From Acidobacteriota bacterium (GTDB taxonomy: Bacteria > Acidobacteriota > Terriglobia > UBA7540): DNA of 9,933 bases. The notes below the pieces were generated by a model. It was not told the origin of the DNA, made no database searches, and saw only the letters and a program-made list of their open reading frames with translations. A program made the translations under genes and the position numbers. Below, one piece after another: positions 6,375 to 9,933 of this stretch (within the stretch, counting starts at the first letter, position 1; the number at the start of each line of letters is the position of its first letter). Where the stretch lies: NCBI GenBank assembly GCA_021789565.1, contig JAJYJL010000178.1, positions 1 through 9,933 on the forward strand, given 5' to 3'.

Positions 6375-7313
6375 CTATTGACCGGCTGACGATCCTGCGA
6401 CCTTTATTTCCGCACCAGCGCCTTGCTTATCCCATACCGTAATTAGCAAGGTGCTTCCAAGAATGATGATGCCGCCAATCAGGGCCAACGGGGCTAATCT
6501 TTCTCCAAGCCAGATGACGGCAATCGGAATGCCAAAAAAAGTGATCAGATAATTTGAAAGAGCGGCCTGGATGGCGTCAAGCTGTTTGAGCGCTTTCAGG
6601 AACAGGACCATCGACAGGAAGTTATGAAAGAACGTCAGCAGCGCCAGCCCAATCCACGTCTTTGCAGTAAAGCTCGGGATGTGGCGGAACACGTTTCCTT
6701 CTTCCGCCATCACCAGCGGCGTCATCAGAATAAACATTCCCACGTAGGTGCAGAAAAGAACTTCCAGCGGCGAATATCGTTCCAGCACCTTCTTGCTGTA
6801 CGAGTTGTAAAATGCACTGCCCAAAGTTCCGAGAAGAATCAAGGCATTCCCCAGCAGGTAACCCTTCCCGAAGTTCATGTGTTCAAAATCCAGATTGGAG
6901 CACATCAGGACCCCTGCTATGGCGAGCGCAAAACTGATCCAGCGCACACGTGTCATTCGCTCCGAAAGAAAGATGTATGCCATTAGCGCCGTTGTAATCG
7001 GCAGAGTCAACATTAGTAAAGCAGCGTTGCTGGCCAGAGACCATCGCGTCCCCCAGGTGATGAAGACTTGCCCGGGGAATATCCCCAGCAACGCGAGCAG
7101 AAAGAAAGTCAGGAAGTCGCGTTTGGAGCGTTCTCCGCTCTGCTGAATAATTCGGCGGTCCCTTGCAACCATGGGGATAAGCATGATCGTGGCCAGAGTC
7201 ATGGGTCCCCACACCGTAAAGAGAGCGCCCACCTGGTCCTGTACCAATTTGACACACGTGAACTGAAGGGCCCACATCAGGTTGCAGGCAAACAGTAATA
7301 GCCAGGAACGCAT
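6375..7313 (-). CDS. EamA-family (DMT superfamily) inner-membrane permease
   Basis: A 312-residue inner-membrane protein with two tandem EamA domains (about 5-137 and 151-292), ten predicted helices in all. It begins with a membrane helix (WLLLFACNLMWALQF). Each half ends with the family pattern of an acidic Glu-Arg turn followed by a glycine-rich helix: IFLSERMTRVRWISFALAIA (114-133) and VIWLGERLAPLALIGGIIIL (266-285). DMT proteins move metabolites or amino acids, often outwards, so direction cannot be told from sequence. ATG 7313 lies 5 nt after the aminotransferase stop, with AGGA inside the end of that gene, which suggests translational coupling. The pairing suggests that it carries the substrate or product of the aminotransferase. 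The C-terminal tail (about 295-312) is hydrophilic. Confidence 0.9.
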   Translation of the reverse strand: MRSWLLLFACNLMWALQFTCVKLVQDQVGALFTVWGPMTLATIMLIPMVARDRRIIQQSGERSKRDFLTFFLLALLGIFPGQVFITWGTRWSLASNAALLMLTLPITTALMAYIFLSERMTRVRWISFALAIAGVLMCSNLDFEHMNFGKGYLLGNALILLGTLGSAFYNSYSKKVLERYSPLEVLFCTYVGMFILMTPLVMAEEGNVFRHIPSFTAKTWIGLALLTFFHNFLSMVLFLKALKQLDAIQAALSNYLITFFGIPIAVIWLGERLAPLALIGGIIILGSTLLITVWDKQGAGAEIKVAGSSAGQ

Positions 7314-7318
7314 TAGTC

Positions 7319-8650
7319 CTACTTTCCTAAGATTGAAGTCAATGAATCCTGCAGGCGTTGAAGTGTTGTATCAATGTCTTCTGCAGTGTGCGCAAATGAA
7401 ATGGAGCACTGCTTCGTTGCCAGCGGGAAGACATAAACGCCCAGCTCGATCAGCTTCCTGCGCGTGGCTTCATCCTGTTGGAAGTCGTGATTTGAAGCCA
7501 GATCATGCCAGTCCTTCGGACAATGATCCATGAAATACACACAAAAGGCCGATCCCTGCCGGGCCACCACAGCTCTAAGGTCAAACCTGTGCAGAACAGC
7601 TTCGATTCCTGCCTGCAGTTTGTCCCCTAAGCATTCAACGTGCCTGTAGACCTCTCCATCATTCATCAGCAGGCGTTCGATGGTTGCAATAGCCGCAGCC
7701 GTCGGGACTGGATGGGCGTTATAGGTCCCAGCCAGCAGAACGCGTTTAGCAGGATCAAGGTGGACGAACCAGTCCATCAGCTCCTTTTTGCCGCCGAGCG
7801 CAGCTATCGGATAACCGTTCGCCAGCGCCTTGCCATATACGACCAGGTCGGGAACGACATGGGCGAGTTGCGCGTAGCCGCCAATACTGTGCCGGAAACC
7901 TGTCTTCACCTCATCAAAGATCAGGATGAATCCATTTTGGTCTGCCAGCCTCCTCAAACCGTTCAAGTACCCCGGCACCGGTTTAATGATTCCAACGTTC
8001 TGGAGGATTGGCTCTGTAATCAGGGCGGCAATGGGATATTTCCTGCAGACATACTCGACGGAATCCAGATCGTTGAAATTGATCGGGTGAACCAGCCTCT
8101 GGTGAGATAGTGGAACTCCCGCACTGATTGGCTCGTAACGATATTCGCCGGGAGAAATACGGGGCCCCAGCCGCTCCAACGGGGTCATGAGATTGCACGA
8201 GACGTCGTTATGCCAGCCATTGTATCCGCCCTGCATGACTATGATATCGTCCCTACCGGTGACAGCCCGCGCCAGGCGGATAGCCTGGTAAGTGGCCTCA
8301 CTGCCTGTGTTGAGGAATTGGACACTTTCGACCCATGGAATGTGCCGGCAGATCAGTTCGGCAAGCCGCCCTTCCGGGACCGTGGTGCCGGACCCGTAAA
8401 GGCTGGCATGCTCCCGGAGCACGCAATTAACTGCTTCTGTTACATAGGGGTCGTTGTGGCCCAGAAAATGGGGTGCGAAGGCGGCATGGTAATCGATGTA
8501 CCTGTTGCCATCAGCATCCCAAATGTAAGCTCCGTCACCTCTGACGAATACAATTTCAGGAAGTATCGCCCGATTGACTGAAACTACGCCCCCAGTGATA
8601 AAATTCCGATTCTTTGCAAAGACTTCTGCCGACTTTCCGTATCTTCCCAT
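7319..8650 (-). CDS. Class-III PLP aminotransferase, glutamate-1-semialdehyde aminomutase-like
   Basis: A 443-residue cytoplasmic fold-type-I PLP enzyme that moves an amino group between an amino acid and a keto compound, or within one molecule. Seen: KSAEVFAKNRNFITGGV at the start (compare the SxxLxxxAxxxxPGGV of HemL-type enzymes), the phosphate-binding NTGSEAT (114-120), FDEVKTGFR with Asp246 for the pyridine nitrogen, and YGKALANGYPIAALGG with PLP-binding Lys274. It is close in length to HemL, but operon context argues for catabolism and not tetrapyrrole synthesis. The frame stays open to 8794. ATG 8650 is chosen because the family N-terminus begins here and the 48 extra residues look unlike any aminotransferase. 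The ribosome site is weak (CAGGG about 12 nt away). It lies 147 bp after the dehydrogenase gene and 5 bp before the permease gene. Confidence 0.9.
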   Translation of the reverse strand: MGRYGKSAEVFAKNRNFITGGVVSVNRAILPEIVFVRGDGAYIWDADGNRYIDYHAAFAPHFLGHNDPYVTEAVNCVLREHASLYGSGTTVPEGRLAELICRHIPWVESVQFLNTGSEATYQAIRLARAVTGRDDIIVMQGGYNGWHNDVSCNLMTPLERLGPRISPGEYRYEPISAGVPLSHQRLVHPINFNDLDSVEYVCRKYPIAALITEPILQNVGIIKPVPGYLNGLRRLADQNGFILIFDEVKTGFRHSIGGYAQLAHVVPDLVVYGKALANGYPIAALGGKKELMDWFVHLDPAKRVLLAGTYNAHPVPTAAAIATIERLLMNDGEVYRHVECLGDKLQAGIEAVLHRFDLRAVVARQGSAFCVYFMDHCPKDWHDLASNHDFQQDEATRRKLIELGVYVFPLATKQCSISFAHTAEDIDTTLQRLQDSLTSILGK

Positions 8651-8797
8651 GTGACGTTGAACCCTGGAACAAAATGATGCTACCGGAAATACCTTTTCGC
8701 CGGCTGGGAAACACCCGGTTGTTTCACTTGGTTGGAAGGCCTCGTCCGGAGCACAGCCAGGAACCCAGTCGCCCACAAACCGCAAGGGCATCAATTA
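8651..8797 (-). other. Gap between dehydrogenase and aminotransferase genes, in-frame with the latter
   Basis: This 147-bp stretch is open in the aminotransferase frame. An ATG at 8791 lies 6 nt after the dehydrogenase TGA and could be read by coupled re-initiation, giving a 47-residue N-terminal extension. The encoded stretch is rich in Pro, Phe and Cys with no targeting signal, so an untranslated spacer is the likelier reading. No clear promoter was seen. Confidence 0.4.
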
Positions 8798-9814
8798 TCA
8801 ACGAGGCCGCCCCTCCACCTCACTTTTTTTCCGCTTTTGATTCGACATTTCCTCAGGGTACTTCTGGGCCAGCGCCCGTATTTCGTAACTAAATTTCATG
8901 AACCGCTTTTCCCAGCGCCTGGCTTGTTCTGGAGTATACCGATAAAAGCCCTTCGCGTTTGAAACACCCTTTGCACCAGACTTCACAACCTTGCGCATTA
9001 AATCGGGGACTTCCTGAGCGCAGTTCAATTCCGGAAACAGGTCTTTCATGACAGCCTGATAGGCCGGGATCCCCGTCAGGTCCATAAAGCGGAATGGCCC
9101 CGCCAGGGTGATCCAGTAGCCAAGATCATTCCGCAGCGAGCGGTCGACGTCGGCGACTGTGGCATAACCCGCCTCCACCAGGTAAAAGGCTTCGCGCAGC
9201 AAGGCATAGAAGCAGCGGTTGGTAATAAAACCTCGAATGTCCCGCTTGACGATGGAAGGCTCTTTCCCCCATCGGCGGGAGAGCACCGCCGCGTACTCCG
9301 CGCATTGGGGCCTGGTTTCTTTCCCACAGATGATTTCCATGAAACGTGTGACATGCGCCGGTTCAGCCCAGTGGATCCCCACAATCCGCTCCGGATGATG
9401 CGCCCCTTGCTGCAACACGGTGACCGGTATCCCAGACGTATTCGTCCCTATGATGCCCTTGGAAGAGATCACCGCCTCCACTTTTCGAAGGACGTCCTTC
9501 TTGACATCCAGATCCTCGAAGACGCATTCCACAACCAGATGGCTCGATTCCAACCCCGCGTAGTTTTCAGACACTTGCAGTCGGGCAAGCACCTTGCCGG
9601 GATCGGTGCGCAGCAATCCTTCTCGCTTCATCTCCTGCAGGTGATTCAGAATCCTGCGGCGCGCGGTTCGACGCTTGTTCGCGTCGATCTCCACAGCCGC
9701 CACAGGATGTCCGGCAGCCAGCAGGCACGTTGCAACACTTGTTCCCATCAAACCCAGGCCCACCACGCCCACCGGGATATTCCTGGGATTTATCGGCAGT
9801 TCGGATTGCTTCAT
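8798..9814 (-). CDS. 3-hydroxyacyl-CoA dehydrogenase-family NAD-dependent oxidoreductase
   Basis: A 338-residue cytoplasmic protein oxidising a 3-hydroxy acid or acyl-CoA. An N-terminal Rossmann domain (about 13-190) carries GVVGLGLMGTSVA (16-28) and an acidic residue ending strand 2 (VEID, Asp44), which points to NAD. The active site is complete: NTSG with Ser127, then GIHWAEPAHVTRFMEI with His148 and Glu160. The Ser-His and His-Glu spacings of 21 and 12 match animal L-3-hydroxyacyl-CoA dehydrogenase. GFITNR with Asn199 opens the C-terminal helical domain (about 190-300), followed by SGAKGVSNAKGFYRY. It is a stand-alone dehydrogenase without a crotonase half, like L-gulonate 3-dehydrogenase, L-carnitine dehydrogenase or 3-hydroxybutyryl-CoA dehydrogenase. 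Given the neighbours, a free hydroxy acid is as likely as a CoA ester. The tail (about 318-338) is very basic. ATG 9814 has only a weak GGGG upstream. It is the first complete gene of the operon. Confidence 0.9.
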   Translation of the reverse strand: MKQSELPINPRNIPVGVVGLGLMGTSVATCLLAAGHPVAAVEIDANKRRTARRRILNHLQEMKREGLLRTDPGKVLARLQVSENYAGLESSHLVVECVFEDLDVKKDVLRKVEAVISSKGIIGTNTSGIPVTVLQQGAHHPERIVGIHWAEPAHVTRFMEIICGKETRPQCAEYAAVLSRRWGKEPSIVKRDIRGFITNRCFYALLREAFYLVEAGYATVADVDRSLRNDLGYWITLAGPFRFMDLTGIPAYQAVMKDLFPELNCAQEVPDLMRKVVKSGAKGVSNAKGFYRYTPEQARRWEKRFMKFSYEIRALAQKYPEEMSNQKRKKSEVEGRPR

Positions 9815-9846
9815 AGTGGCATAACCCCGTTACGATATTCGTTCTG

Positions 9847-9933
9847 TCAAGTGACGACCGGCTCCCCTGATCCGTTGATAAGGCGGCGGAAGGGTTGAGT
9901 CGCTGCGGTTTTCGGCGGGTCAGCATGGAATTG
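9847..9933 (-). CDS. Possible C-terminus of an upstream gene (partial)
   Basis: On the minus strand a frame is open from the right edge for 28 codons and stops with TGA at 9849-9847, 32 bp before the dehydrogenase start. The tail contains QPFRRLINGSGEPVVT. The spacing would suit another operon member, but a second frame is also open here and the piece is too short to recognise. Function unknown. Confidence 0.3.
   Translation of the reverse strand, partial: QFHADPPKTAATQPFRRLINGSGEPVVT

Noticed and set aside
4907..6442. A 511-codon open frame on the plus strand
   Set aside because: It lies antisense to the CutC-like and aldolase-like genes, both of which show clear family motifs on the minus strand. 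The antisense product is rich in Arg, Gln, His and Ser, has no recognisable pattern, and has no ribosome site.
9811..9822. A three-codon mini-ORF (ATGCCACTATGA) overlapping the dehydrogenase start
   Set aside because: It has no ribosome site of its own, and such a short overlap is easily explained by chance.
9848..9853. TTGACA on the minus strand upstream of the dehydrogenase gene as a -35 box
   Set aside because: No -10-like hexamer lies at 16-18 bp, and the element is only about 33 bp from the start codon, at the end of a possible upstream reading frame.

Overview
The window is bacterial and most likely from an Acidobacteriota genome (Solibacter/Bryobacter-like). The main reason is the 1,138-residue outer-membrane receptor at 813-4229. 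It has an N-terminal carboxypeptidase-regulatory-like domain followed by a TonB-type plug and a very large Oar-like barrel, an architecture greatly expanded in that phylum. This taxonomic call is an inference from architecture, not from a marker gene. All supported genes lie on the minus strand, so the window reads biologically from right to left.

Right half (9933 down to 4460): five genes run in one direction and probably form an operon. They are a 3-hydroxyacyl-CoA-dehydrogenase-family oxidoreductase, a class-III PLP aminotransferase of the glutamate-1-semialdehyde-aminomutase type, a ten-helix EamA/DMT permease, a DHDPS/N-acetylneuraminate-lyase-family protein, and an exported CutC-family TIM-barrel protein. 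A 28-codon open stretch at the extreme right edge may be the tail of one more upstream gene. Gaps are about 147, 5, 73 and 90 bp; the aminotransferase and permease are almost fused.

Left half: after a 230-bp spacer with a perfect 10-3-10 inverted repeat and a TTGACA promoter element comes the TonB-dependent-receptor-like gene. A 428-bp non-coding stretch with two stem-loops follows, then the first 128 codons of a GHL10/DUF187-type glycosidase-like protein that runs off the left edge.

Read together, the block looks like an uptake-and-breakdown locus for a small oxygenated and probably nitrogen-containing molecule, such as a sugar acid, amino sugar derivative or unusual hydroxy/amino acid. The receptor would import across the outer membrane, the exported GHL10 and CutC-like proteins would act outside the cytoplasm, the DMT protein would cross the inner membrane, and the aminotransferase, dehydrogenase and aldolase-like protein would act in the cytoplasm. 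The substrate cannot be named from sequence. The most unusual members are the CutC-like protein (Tat-like signal, copper-associated cysteines and core motifs missing) and the aldolase-fold protein (Schiff-base lysine kept, usual Thr-Thr and Tyr active-site residues missing).
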